Counted from the stretch's first letter, positions 1 through 5,818 are shown. The stretch: DNA of 5,919 nt from Spirochaetaceae bacterium (GCA_031290405.1 JAITNO010000175.1:1-5919); one strand, 5' to 3'. The notes: generated by a model not told the origin, from the letters alone. Made by a program: numbers and translations.

Positions 1-1643
1 TCCCAGAGCTTGAGGAAAGAATCCGCCTCCGCGCGCACGCGCTTAAGAAAGCCCGCGTCGGAGGCGGGAGGACGCCGGCCCCCCGCCCCCGCGCAATCGG
101 GGAAGTGCGCCCACAGATAATCGGCGTCGTCGAGGAGGCTGTCGAGGTGCGCCCCCCCTGTGCCGGCAAGCGCCGCCCGCAATCGCTCCAGAAGCGCGCG
201 CTCACCTGCGATAAAGGAGCGCAGCCGCGCTCCGCGCGCCGCGCAATCAGCATCCCCCGCCGCTTTGAAGGCAGCCGGCGAGGCCCGGAGGCGAGCCAGC
301 GCCCCCCTGACGCTGAGCGTCTGGACGCCGAGGGAAAGACCGCCGCCTTCAATGTCGAAGATCCTTTCGTTCGCGCCGAACTCGGCGCGGAAAAGCGCGC
401 GGTAGTGCTGCAAGGAGGGGTCGGTCCTCACCGGCAAGCCTGACTTTGAGAGCGCCCGTACGCTCCCCGCGCGAAAGAGGGCCGCCGACGGGTAGGGCCC
501 CGTCAAGCGCGAGCGCCTTTGCAGAAAGGCGCGGTGGCCCGGACTGCCGCGGCAGTGATACGCGTCGGCGGTGAACGAAAAGTCAAGGCCGGCGGTGATG
601 ACAGGGCCCGTCGTAAGCCGCAGCGCCAGGGCAACGGCGCTCAAGCCGACGGATCCCAGCGGCGGGAAGGCGGGCGGGAGGAGCCCCGCTGCGGCGAGGC
701 GGGTAAAGAGGCGCAGCTTTGTCCACGGGGTAAAGAAGAGGAGGGGCTGACCGGCAAGGCATCCGGCGGTGGCAGGCAGCGCGGAGAAGTCCATCGCCAG
801 CGGTATGGGCCGCCCGACGGCGCCTGCGAAGTCGGCCAGGTTCCAGTGCTGAGCTTCCAGGGCGACGACGAGGGCCGGCGTTATACCGCGCTCGAGGAGG
901 GGACGCAGTGAGGTGTCGACGGCGACGACGCAGACGCCGGGGCCGATGGCGCCTGCCGCCCCGTCCAGAAAGGCGTCCAGGGAGGGGCCGGCGCCGGCGA
1001 CGAGTAGGGGCGCGGCGCCGGCTGTAAGGCTTGCTGTCGTGGGGAAGGCCAGGAGGGGGAGATTGCGGATGGCGTTGCGGATGTAACGGCGCCCCAGGCG
1101 GGTGAGGGTAAGGGCGTTGCCCCACTGTATCTGGATGTCGCGGCGCAGGGCGTCGACGAATGCCTCGTAGAGCACGGCCTCCAGGTCGTAGCCGCCGGTA
1201 AGCCTGACGAGGAGCGCCCTGCGGAAGGTGCGCGGCCCCCAGGTCTCGCGGACGAAGCGGCAGAGGGAGGGGGGGTCTTGGGTGTGCAACAGCGGCGGGG
1301 CATCGGGGGGAGCGTTCGCCAGGGTCCATTCGTAGAGGGTTTTATCAGCCTCCACGCAGAGGAGGGCGGAGCTGGGCGGCAACGCCTCCCGGAAGGAGCC
1401 GAGCGCGTAGGCATAGAGCGGCGAGGGGCAAAGGTAGAGGGTGCGCTCCTGCGCCGGCAGCAACGCCTCGACGACCCTTTCCGCCTGGCCGAGCGGGTCG
1501 TGGAGCGACAGCAGGGCCCTCCCGCGATACACGACGGAAAAGCCCCTCCGTGCGGGAACCTTGTGCGGCAGGCCGTCGTCAGCCGCCGCTTGGGTGGGGC
1601 CTTCTTCCGTCAGGCCGCCCTCGATTGCCGCTTGGTGGGACAT
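1..1643 (-). CDS. DUF115 / MptE-like (Maf-type motility accessory family) protein, 3' end outside window
   Basis: The reading frame is open for 547 codons from ATG 1643 to the left edge, so the C-terminus is missing. Residues about 213-226 read LLVAGAGPSLDAFL, the glycine-rich GPSLD signature of the DUF115/MptE-like Rossmann domain. It is followed by VAVDTSLRPLLERGI (240-254) and a conserved-looking GLDFSF (352-357) with YHCRGSPGH near 362-370. In Campylobacter and Helicobacter such Maf proteins take part in flagellin modification with nonulosonic acids; archaeal MptE is a pterin diphosphokinase. A cytoplasmic role in flagellin or surface glycosylation is an inference here. There is no signal peptide or membrane segment. 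ATG 1643 is the first start after the upstream stop (18-nt gap, same frame). Its GGAGA abuts the ATG, which is too close for a good ribosome site and suggests translational coupling to the SurA-like gene. The first residues lie in a duplicated junction sequence. Family call is firm; substrate is unknown. Confidence 0.82.
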   Translation of the reverse strand, partial: MSHQAAIEGGLTEEGPTQAAADDGLPHKVPARRGFSVVYRGRALLSLHDPLGQAERVVEALLPAQERTLYLCPSPLYAYALGSFREALPPSSALLCVEADKTLYEWTLANAPPDAPPLLHTQDPPSLCRFVRETWGPRTFRRALLVRLTGGYDLEAVLYEAFVDALRRDIQIQWGNALTLTRLGRRYIRNAIRNLPLLAFPTTASLTAGAAPLLVAGAGPSLDAFLDGAAGAIGPGVCVVAVDTSLRPLLERGITPALVVALEAQHWNLADFAGAVGRPIPLAMDFSALPATAGCLAGQPLLFFTPWTKLRLFTRLAAAGLLPPAFPPLGSVGLSAVALALRLTTGPVITAGLDFSFTADAYHCRGSPGHRAFLQRRSRLTGPYPSAALFRAGSVRALSKSGLPVRTDPSLQHYRALFRAEFGANERIFDIEGGGLSLGVQTLSVRGALARLRASPAAFKAAGDADCAARGARLRSFIAGERALLERLRAALAGTGGAHLDSLLDDADYLWAHFPDCAGAGGRRPPASDAGFLKRVRAEADSFLKLW

Positions 1644-1695
1644 TCTCCGGCGCGCCGGCGTTTAGTCGCCGCTTGGCGGGGCATTCTCCGGCGTG
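1625..1695. repeat. imperfect 30-bp direct repeat at a gene junction
   Basis: Positions 1625-1654 and 1666-1695 match at 26 of 30 bases, with an offset of 41 bp. All four differences are transitions. The right copy encodes the C-terminus of the SurA-like protein (TPENAPPSG). The left copy contains the ATG and first codons of the DUF115 gene. Because 41 is not a multiple of three, the DUF115 N-terminus reads the duplicated sequence in a different frame. Confidence 0.8.
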
Positions 1696-3320
1696 AAGAG
1701 CGCGGCATAGCGCGCGGTGAAGTAGTCTTTGAACTTGGGGCTCTTGAGTACGGCAATGCTGAAGTTGCCCTGAACGTCTTTGGGGATAAAGTCGTCGACG
1801 TAGGCCGCGCGCGCTTTGTCGGCGGCGGCGCCGTCGTCGGCAGCCTCTTCGCGCAGGAAGAGCACGACGACGCTGTTAAGACTGGCGTCGATGACGAAGG
1901 GGGCCGACGCCGTGCCTTCGGACAGGGAGAAGGCCGTGCGCCAGAAGTTCTCGCTGCGCGCGGCGGCGCGCAGTTCGGCGTTCGCCACGTTCTGGTTGGA
2001 CAGCGTCCCGAAGAGCGAGTTGTCGCCGTAGTTGATGGGCACGGGGCCGAAGTCCAGGGGTGTAACGTCGTGCTTTCGGCTCGCGGCGGCAAGGCCCAGG
2101 GCCTCCGCGTCGGCGGCGAAGGCTCCAGCACGGGCGATGAGCCAGTCTTCAATGACGGCGCGCTCGGATTCGACAAGGTGGGAGCGTATGCTCGACAAGA
2201 CGCCGGCGTCGGCCATGTCAGGCGCCCGCGCGGCGCTTTCGGCGCGGAAGATGGCCCAGCCGGCGCTCGTCTTTACCACGCCGCTCAGCTCCCCCGCGGG
2301 AAGGTTAATCACGGCGCTGCGGTCGTCCGCCGACGGAATGAGGGAATCAAACTGGTAGGCCATCCGCTGCCCGCCGTCCCCGCCGCCAGAGGCAAACGAA
2401 TCTTTGGAGTACGCCTTCGCCGCATCCTCGAAACTCGTCGCGCCGCTCTTAATCGAGGCCAGCACGGAGGCCGCCTCGCTCTCGCCGGAGGTAATCGTAA
2501 TCTGAGAGAGCTCGGTGTTCTTGAACGCGTCGGGGTTCTTCTCGGTGTAGGCGACGAGCTCCGCATCGGGATAGTCGGCGTAGGGGAAAGAGACCAGCGA
2601 GAAAGAGCGTTCGCGCCGCGCCATAGCCGCGATAAAGTCCTTCTCCCTGGAAGACGCCTTTATGGCCGGCACGAAGACGCCCGCGTCGCCTTCGCCTGCG
2701 TCGCCCGCGCCCGCGCCGGCAAAGGCCCCCTCGGCGTCGCTCTGGTAGCGCCGGATGATCATGTCTTCGCGCACATCCCGTATCGTCTCAGCATGGCGGG
2801 CGGCGCTTTCCTGCCGGTAGCGCAGCACCGAAAAGACGCCCCCCTCCTGGTACTTGGGAAGAGCGGCGACGGCCTTGTCGACCAGGGCCTTAGGCGGGCT
2901 GTAACGCGCCGCCTTCGCCGCCTCGAAGATCGCCGTACGTATCGCCGCCGACTGAAACGCCTGCCGCGTCGCCGGCATCTCGGCGCTTTCGCCGCGCCAG
3001 CCGTAGCTGTTCGCGTAAAAATCAATGTAATTCTGCCTCACCTTGATAAAATAACTGTCCGGCGTCAGCTCGATGGGCACGCCGTCGTAGCTCCCAAAGG
3101 TGAGCGCGTCGCCGCTCAGAGCGCCTGAGCCCCACGGCGCGGCATCCATCGGCAGCAACACAAACGCAACAATCACCAGCGCCAGCACGAGCACCGTGCC
3201 CGTAAACACCAGCGGCTGCTGCTTAAACCTCCGCGCCAGCTCCGCCAACTCTCCGCCCGCCCCTTTCCTGGCGCCGTCAAACCCAAATCTCTCTATGCTT
3301 TTCTTATCTTTGTCGTCCAT
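1662..3320 (-). CDS. membrane-anchored SurA/PpiD-like periplasmic folding factor with degenerate parvulin domain
   Basis: The protein has 552 residues. A charged cytoplasmic N-terminus (1-36) precedes one hydrophobic segment (about 37-57, FTGTVLVLALVIVAFVLL), so the rest should lie in the periplasm, as in PpiD. Residues 85-200 are helical and resemble the SurA N-terminal chaperone region. A Gly/Ala/Asp linker follows at 200-215. Residues about 268-362 align with a PPIC parvulin domain: SFEDAAKAYSKD (296-307), a GGGDGG turn (312-317), LPAGELSGVVKTSAGW (340-355). Both histidines usual in active parvulins appear replaced (Q273, A356), so isomerase activity is doubtful and a holdase/chaperone role is more likely. 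Residues 410-550 may be a second degenerate copy (FWRTAFSLSEGTASAPF). The start is ATG 3320, with AAGGGA six nt upstream and an in-frame TGA before any other usable start. It lies 18 nt upstream of the DUF115 gene, in the same direction. Confidence 0.85.
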   Translation of the reverse strand: MDDKDKKSIERFGFDGARKGAGGELAELARRFKQQPLVFTGTVLVLALVIVAFVLLPMDAAPWGSGALSGDALTFGSYDGVPIELTPDSYFIKVRQNYIDFYANSYGWRGESAEMPATRQAFQSAAIRTAIFEAAKAARYSPPKALVDKAVAALPKYQEGGVFSVLRYRQESAARHAETIRDVREDMIIRRYQSDAEGAFAGAGAGDAGEGDAGVFVPAIKASSREKDFIAAMARRERSFSLVSFPYADYPDAELVAYTEKNPDAFKNTELSQITITSGESEAASVLASIKSGATSFEDAAKAYSKDSFASGGGDGGQRMAYQFDSLIPSADDRSAVINLPAGELSGVVKTSAGWAIFRAESAARAPDMADAGVLSSIRSHLVESERAVIEDWLIARAGAFAADAEALGLAAASRKHDVTPLDFGPVPINYGDNSLFGTLSNQNVANAELRAAARSENFWRTAFSLSEGTASAPFVIDASLNSVVVLFLREEAADDGAAADKARAAYVDDFIPKDVQGNFSIAVLKSPKFKDYFTARYAALFTPENAPPSGD

Positions 3321-3354
3321 ATCCGTTCCCTTGTAAATGATTTCCCCCTTAGGG

Positions 3355-3372
3355 TGCGCTCAGGCTAGCGCA
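3355..3372. other. small inverted repeat in leader of the SurA-like gene
   Basis: TGCGCT (3355-3360) and AGCGCA (3367-3372) are perfect 6-bp complements around a 6-nt loop. The element lies about 35-52 nt before the SurA-like start codon and overlaps the mini-ORF start at 3371-3373. It could be a weak leader hairpin or chance; nothing else supports a function. Confidence 0.3.
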
Positions 3373-3384
3373 TTTCCGCCTCCT
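3365..3384 (-). other. Shine-Dalgarno plus two-codon mini-ORF (ATG CGC TAG)
   Basis: On the minus strand a full AGGAGG (3384-3379) lies five nt before ATG (3373-3371), which is followed by CGC and then TAG (3367-3365). This ribosome site is better than that of the real SurA-like gene downstream, yet the frame ends after two codons. It may be a minimal ORF that loads or stalls ribosomes in the leader, a relic of an earlier start, or chance. The frame does not join the SurA-like frame. Confidence 0.4.
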
Positions 3385-3397
3385 ATGCAAGCAACCC

Positions 3398-3415
3398 AGA
3401 AGGGAGGGCCCTTCT
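3398..3415 (-). terminator. stem-loop immediately after the methyltransferase stop (weak terminator candidate)
   Basis: AGAAGGG (3398-3404) and CCCTTCT (3409-3415) form a perfect 7-bp stem with a 4-nt loop. It starts two bases past the TAG at 3419-3417 in the direction of transcription. The following minus-strand sequence (GGGTTGC) has no run of T, so it is not a canonical intrinsic terminator. It could protect a transcript 3' end or partly terminate ahead of the SurA-like gene. Confidence 0.35.
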
Positions 3416-3416
3416 C

Positions 3417-4742
3417 CTAAACCGCAGTGTACACGCCGCATTTAAGGTAGAAGGATTCGTCGTAGCCTAAGAGTATCGGGTGGTCGCCCGCCTGAGGGCG
3501 GAAGTCGGTTTGAATCAGGCGCCTTTCGGCGTCGTGCGCCGCCTCCAGAATCATCCGCTTAAACCGAGCTTCGGTCATCGCCCGACTGCACGAGCAGGTG
3601 ATTAAGACGCCGCCTTCGTTTAGCATCTTCAGCGCTTTAAGGTTGATTTCTTTGTAGCCGGCGGCCGCGCTCTCCAGATTCGCCATCGACGAGGCAAACG
3701 AGGGCGGGTCGAGGATGATGGCGTCGAACCGTTCTTTTGCCCTTTCGTACCCGGTGAGCAGGTCGAAGACGTCGGCCTGTATCGTCTTTATCCTATCCTG
3801 GACGTTGTTTAAGAGGGCGTTCTTTTCCACCAAGTCGAGCGCGCTCTTCGAACTGTCCACCGCCAGCGTCTCCTCAGCCCCGCCGCGCGCGGCGTGAATC
3901 GCAAAGCCGCCGGAATAGCAAAACGCGTCCAGCGTCCTCTTTCCCGCGAAACGCCGCGCAAACAGGCGGTTTTCCCGCTGGTCAAGGTAGTGCCCCGTCT
4001 TCTGCCCTCCCTCAAGGTCGACGACAAAGGGGAGGCCGTTTTCAAAAATAACGAGGCCGTTGGGGGGAATGGCCCCCTGACGGAGCGCCTCCCGTTCGGG
4101 GATCTTTTCCTTTTCGCGCATGATGCGGGAAACCTTTTCAATGACGGCGGGAGGCGCGTCGGCCCCCAAAAAGCGCGGCAGCGTCTCGTTCATCGCCTGG
4201 AGTATAAGGGGGATGCGCGCCTCCATCGCAAACGTCAAAATCTGGACCGAAAGAACCTTTTCCGGCGGTCCGAGGGCCCCCTCCAGCGCTGAACAATCAA
4301 GCGGACGGGGGAGGGCCGCCCGCTGCACATCGTCAAAGCTCCAGCCTGCGAAACAGTCAATCACCAGCCCAGGCAGAAAATCCGCTTCGGCAAAGACGAG
4401 CCGGCACGAGACCGCGCGCGGGTCCATCCCCAGGGCGAGGCGGCGTTCGACCGCCCGCCGTATGCGCCGCTTGAAAAAGCCCACATCCACGCCCTCTTTC
4501 GACGGACCCACCAGGCGCGCAAGAATCTTCGACGCCGGATTGACGAGCGCCCGCCCCAGATACCGCCGCCCGACGCTTTCCACATCGGCAAGCTCGCCTG
4601 CGACAAGCTCTGCGGCGTCGGCGGCGTCGCCCTTCCCCTCAAGGATGCGCTCAACTTCGTTGCCGTATACCCACGGGTGCCCCCGCAGGATGCGCTCCTC
4701 TTCCCCTTTTTTCAGTATGATGCGTTTCATAGTGTCTGCCAC
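3417..4742 (-). CDS. rlmI: 23S rRNA 5-methylcytosine methyltransferase, RlmI family
   Basis: The protein has 441 residues. The N-terminal PUA-type RNA-binding domain (about 6-85) carries LRGHPWVYGNEV (19-30), a hallmark of the RlmI group. The C-terminal Rossmann methyltransferase shows GGQKTGHYLDQRENR (245-259), the SAM-binding stretch LDAFCYSGGFAIHAA (271-285), AVDSSKSALD (294-303), the motif LDPPSFA (344-350), CSCSRAM (383-389), and the closing FRPQAGDHP (414-422) with YLK. These match E. coli RlmI, which makes m5C1962 in 23S rRNA with SAM in the cytoplasm; the exact site is inferred from the family. It is about 45 residues longer than the E. coli protein, mainly in the N-terminal half. The frame opens at GTG 4742, after a GGGG-containing stretch. 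ATG 4730, giving 437 residues and starting directly at KRIILKKGEE, is an equally plausible start. It is separated by 136 nt from the gene upstream. Confidence 0.9.
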   Translation of the reverse strand: MADTMKRIILKKGEEERILRGHPWVYGNEVERILEGKGDAADAAELVAGELADVESVGRRYLGRALVNPASKILARLVGPSKEGVDVGFFKRRIRRAVERRLALGMDPRAVSCRLVFAEADFLPGLVIDCFAGWSFDDVQRAALPRPLDCSALEGALGPPEKVLSVQILTFAMEARIPLILQAMNETLPRFLGADAPPAVIEKVSRIMREKEKIPEREALRQGAIPPNGLVIFENGLPFVVDLEGGQKTGHYLDQRENRLFARRFAGKRTLDAFCYSGGFAIHAARGGAEETLAVDSSKSALDLVEKNALLNNVQDRIKTIQADVFDLLTGYERAKERFDAIILDPPSFASSMANLESAAAGYKEINLKALKMLNEGGVLITCSCSRAMTEARFKRMILEAAHDAERRLIQTDFRPQAGDHPILLGYDESFYLKCGVYTAV

Positions 4743-4807
4743 TATACCCCAGCCCCGCGCCTTTTGATAGAGAATGAGGGGGCGGGTTCTTCGCTATAAC
4801 TAATGGG

Positions 4808-4842
4808 CAACCGGCTATAGCTCCTGGGTCAACCGGCTATAG
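4808..4842. repeat. two exact 13-nt direct repeats, 22 bp apart, upstream of the methyltransferase
   Basis: CAACCGGCTATAG occurs at 4808-4820 and 4830-4842. A TGGG precedes both copies, with one extra T in the second. A degenerate third unit (GCTATAAC then TGGG, around 4793-4807) continues the pattern to the left. The spacing is about two helical turns, as for tandem protein-binding sites. The array lies 66-100 bp before the methyltransferase start and 37-71 bp past the glucosaminidase stop. It could be an operator pair or a residual tandem duplication. I found no convincing promoter or terminator in the 4743-4878 gap. Confidence 0.75.
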
Positions 4843-4878
4843 ACGGCAGAGTCTGGAATTACAATGCTCGCTCGTTCT

Positions 4879-5508
4879 TTAGAAGGACAGCGCGACGCGT
4901 GAGCCTTCTCCGCCGTCTTTGCCGGCGCCTCCGAAAGCCACAACGTAAATGCCGTCAACCAGATCCTTAATCTTCTGCCCGTAAGCCGCATCGTTCGACC
5001 ACGTTCCCGCAAGACCGTGAATTGAAGGCGCCGAACCAAAACGAACATGGTAGTAGCGCGGGTCGGTCAATGCGTGCTTCAGCGGCGCCGAACTCGCATA
5101 CGCTTTAAGATGCTGAATCTGGGCGCGGACGCCCGTCAAGATGGAAGGAAAACGCACGCCTCGGTTGTCCGCGTCAACGGAGCCGATGCCGCCGAAATTA
5201 TTCATACCCATGGTTACAACCTTGTCAAAACGGAGGAAGCCCGTCTCAAGGCACATTTGCGAAAACGCAATGTCGTGGTTCACATCCTCGACCAGCGCCT
5301 CCCGGATGTAAAGCTCCGCAAGATTTTTCGCGAATGCAAGGTCAACGTCGGGATTCGACGAAACAAGGAAATCAGCCATCTCCCTGGCGCCCAAAATACC
5401 CTGCCCCAAAATCATATCCGGCGTGGCAGGCACAGACGGAGCCTCGGCAAAACACGGCAAAGACAAGCCGGCGACCAACATAAAACTAATAATAATTGAA
5501 TCACGCAT
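4879..5508 (-). CDS. secreted glucosaminidase-domain (GH73-like) peptidoglycan hydrolase
   Basis: From ATG 5508 the protein has 209 residues. The frame is open up to a TTG at 5571, but the signal peptide begins at this ATG: MRD, then a hydrophobic run (about 4-18) and a likely signal peptidase I site after CFA (19-21). C19 is preceded by Pro, so a lipobox is unlikely. Residues 58-188 fit the glucosaminidase (Pfam Glucosaminidase / GH73-like) fold: AFSQMCLETGFLRF (81-94), where E88 is the expected catalytic acid, NNFGGIG (103-109), a central GVRFPSILTGVRAQIQHLKAYAS, and TWSNDAAYGQKIKDLVDGIY (169-188). The family cleaves the peptidoglycan glycan strand, here in the periplasm. A short Gly-rich tail follows. 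The ribosome site AAGGG lies only about two nt from the ATG and can pair in a hairpin (5511-5546). The gene is divergent from the Rpn-type gene. Confidence 0.82.
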   Translation of the reverse strand: MRDSIIISFMLVAGLSLPCFAEAPSVPATPDMILGQGILGAREMADFLVSSNPDVDLAFAKNLAELYIREALVEDVNHDIAFSQMCLETGFLRFDKVVTMGMNNFGGIGSVDADNRGVRFPSILTGVRAQIQHLKAYASSAPLKHALTDPRYYHVRFGSAPSIHGLAGTWSNDAAYGQKIKDLVDGIYVVAFGGAGKDGGEGSRVALSF

Positions 5509-5510
5509 AT

Positions 5511-5546
5511 CCCTTGTTATCGGAATTTGAACCGATAACTTGAGGG
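5511..5546 (-). promoter_or_regulatory. hairpin enclosing the glucosaminidase ribosome-binding site
   Basis: GTTATCGG (5516-5523) and CCGATAAC (5532-5539) are perfect 8-bp complements around an 8-nt loop. On the minus-strand RNA the stem can be extended: CCCU (5546-5543) pairs with AGGG (5514-5511), across a 3x1 internal loop. That AGGG is the core of the Shine-Dalgarno for ATG 5508. The structure would hide the ribosome site, as in an RNA thermometer or a repressor-bound leader. The DNA palindrome could instead be an operator. The loop reads GGTTCAAATTCC, like a tRNA T-arm, but there is no cloverleaf around it. Confidence 0.5.
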
Positions 5547-5560
5547 CGAGCGGCGAGGCG

Positions 5561-5604
5561 GCGGGGGACAAGCCTCACGCGGAGGTGCGGAGGACGAGCC
5601 TCGC
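5561..5604. repeat. imperfect 18-nt direct repeat
   Basis: Positions 5561-5578 and 5587-5604 (core pattern GCGGRGGACRAGCCTCRC) match at 15 of 18 bases, with a period of 26 bp. All three differences are G/A transitions. The element lies between the glucosaminidase leader hairpin and the left-facing terminator. Its function is unknown. Confidence 0.55.
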
Positions 5605-5617
5605 TCCCCCCCCTCGC

Positions 5618-5658
5618 AAAAGAAGGGGAGCCCGACGCTGAAAGCGTCCGGCTCCCCT
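5618..5658 (-). terminator. intrinsic terminator oriented along the minus strand
   Basis: A long hairpin pairs GGGGAGCC (5625-5632) with GGCTCCCC (5650-5657). After one C/C mismatch it continues as GACGC (5634-5638) with GCGTC (5644-5648) around a TGAAA loop. A5624:T5658 adds one pair. On the minus strand it is followed at once by TTCTTTT (5624-5618), giving a classical intrinsic terminator. On the plus strand the following bases are TAAAGG, so it should not stop rightward transcription. No gene lies ahead of it on the minus strand inside the window. Confidence 0.7.
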
Positions 5659-5669
5659 AAAGGAGTTCC

Positions 5670-5691
5670 GCGGCGGTGACCAAACCGCCGC
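5670..5691. other. stem-loop, 8-bp perfect stem
   Basis: GCGGCGGT (5670-5677) and ACCGCCGC (5684-5691) pair perfectly around a 6-nt loop. No T-run follows on either strand, so it is not an intrinsic terminator. It lies 11 nt from the preceding terminator hairpin and 12 nt from the next stem-loop. Confidence 0.5.
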
Positions 5692-5703
5692 TGCTAAAAT
5701 CCG

Positions 5704-5727
5704 CATGCCGCTTTACGGCGCGGCGTG
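5704..5727. other. stem-loop, 8 bp with one G-T pair
   Basis: CATGCCGC (5704-5711) pairs with GCGGCGTG (5720-5727), including one T-G wobble, around an 8-nt loop. It is one of a row of stem-loops between 5624 and 5787. Confidence 0.4.
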
Positions 5728-5741
5728 ACGGGATGTTGTTT

Positions 5742-5787
5742 CCCCTCCCTCGCGCAGAGGCGCAGGGGCGCAAATGTTTTTGCCCCC
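5742..5787. other. two competing hairpins within a GCAGAGGCGCAG-type repeat-like segment
   Basis: Fold A pairs CCCCT (5742-5746) with AGGGG (5764-5768) and CCTC (5748-5751) with GAGG (5757-5760). Fold B pairs GGGG (5765-5768) with CCCC (5784-5787) and, past a bulged C5769, GCAAA (5770-5774) with TTTGC (5779-5783). Both use G5765-5768, so only one can form at a time. The core GCGCAGAGGCGCAG (5752-5765) resembles a short interspersed repeat that I recall from several bacterial genomes; that link is from memory only. Confidence 0.45.
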
Positions 5788-5789
5788 TC

Positions 5790-5818
5790 TTGAAAATCGG
5801 CGGGCAATTCCCTATCAT
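5790..5818 (+). promoter_or_regulatory. sigma-70-type promoter for the Rpn-type gene
   Basis: TTGAAA (5790-5795) and TATCAT (5813-5818) each match the -35 and -10 consensus at 5 of 6 bases and are spaced by exactly 17 bp. Transcription should start near 5825, giving a leader of only about ten nt that holds the GGAGG ribosome site (5826-5830). Confidence 0.6.

Noticed and set aside
152..1310. Homopolymer tracts in the DUF115 gene (7 C at 152-158, 7 G at 1269-1275, 6 G at 1305-1310) as phase-variation switches, as known for some Maf genes
   Set aside because: Runs of six or seven are expected about once or twice in this much GC-rich DNA, and the frame is intact through all of them. Only strain-to-strain length variation would revive the idea.
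583..1414. Two other minus-strand frames inside the DUF115 region
   Set aside because: They are Pro/Arg/Ser-rich low-complexity translations overlapping a 547-codon frame that carries the GPSLD motif.
1278..3128. A 616-codon open frame on the plus strand, antisense to the SurA-like and DUF115 genes
   Set aside because: It is Arg/Gly/Val-rich with no recognisable domain, has no ribosome site, and lies opposite two genes with clear family motifs. Long antisense frames are expected in GC-rich coding DNA.
4740..4750. TATAGT just before the methyltransferase as a -10 box
   Set aside because: It overlaps the GTG start and has no acceptable -35 element at 16-18 bp.
4830..4842. TTGACC on the minus strand within the repeat as a -35 box
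   Set aside because: No -10-like hexamer lies 16-18 bp downstream.
5516..5539. tRNA gene, because of the T-arm-like GGTTCAAATTCC on the minus strand
   Set aside because: The loop is 8 nt rather than 7 in the best pairing, and no anticodon arm, D-arm or acceptor stem can be placed around it.
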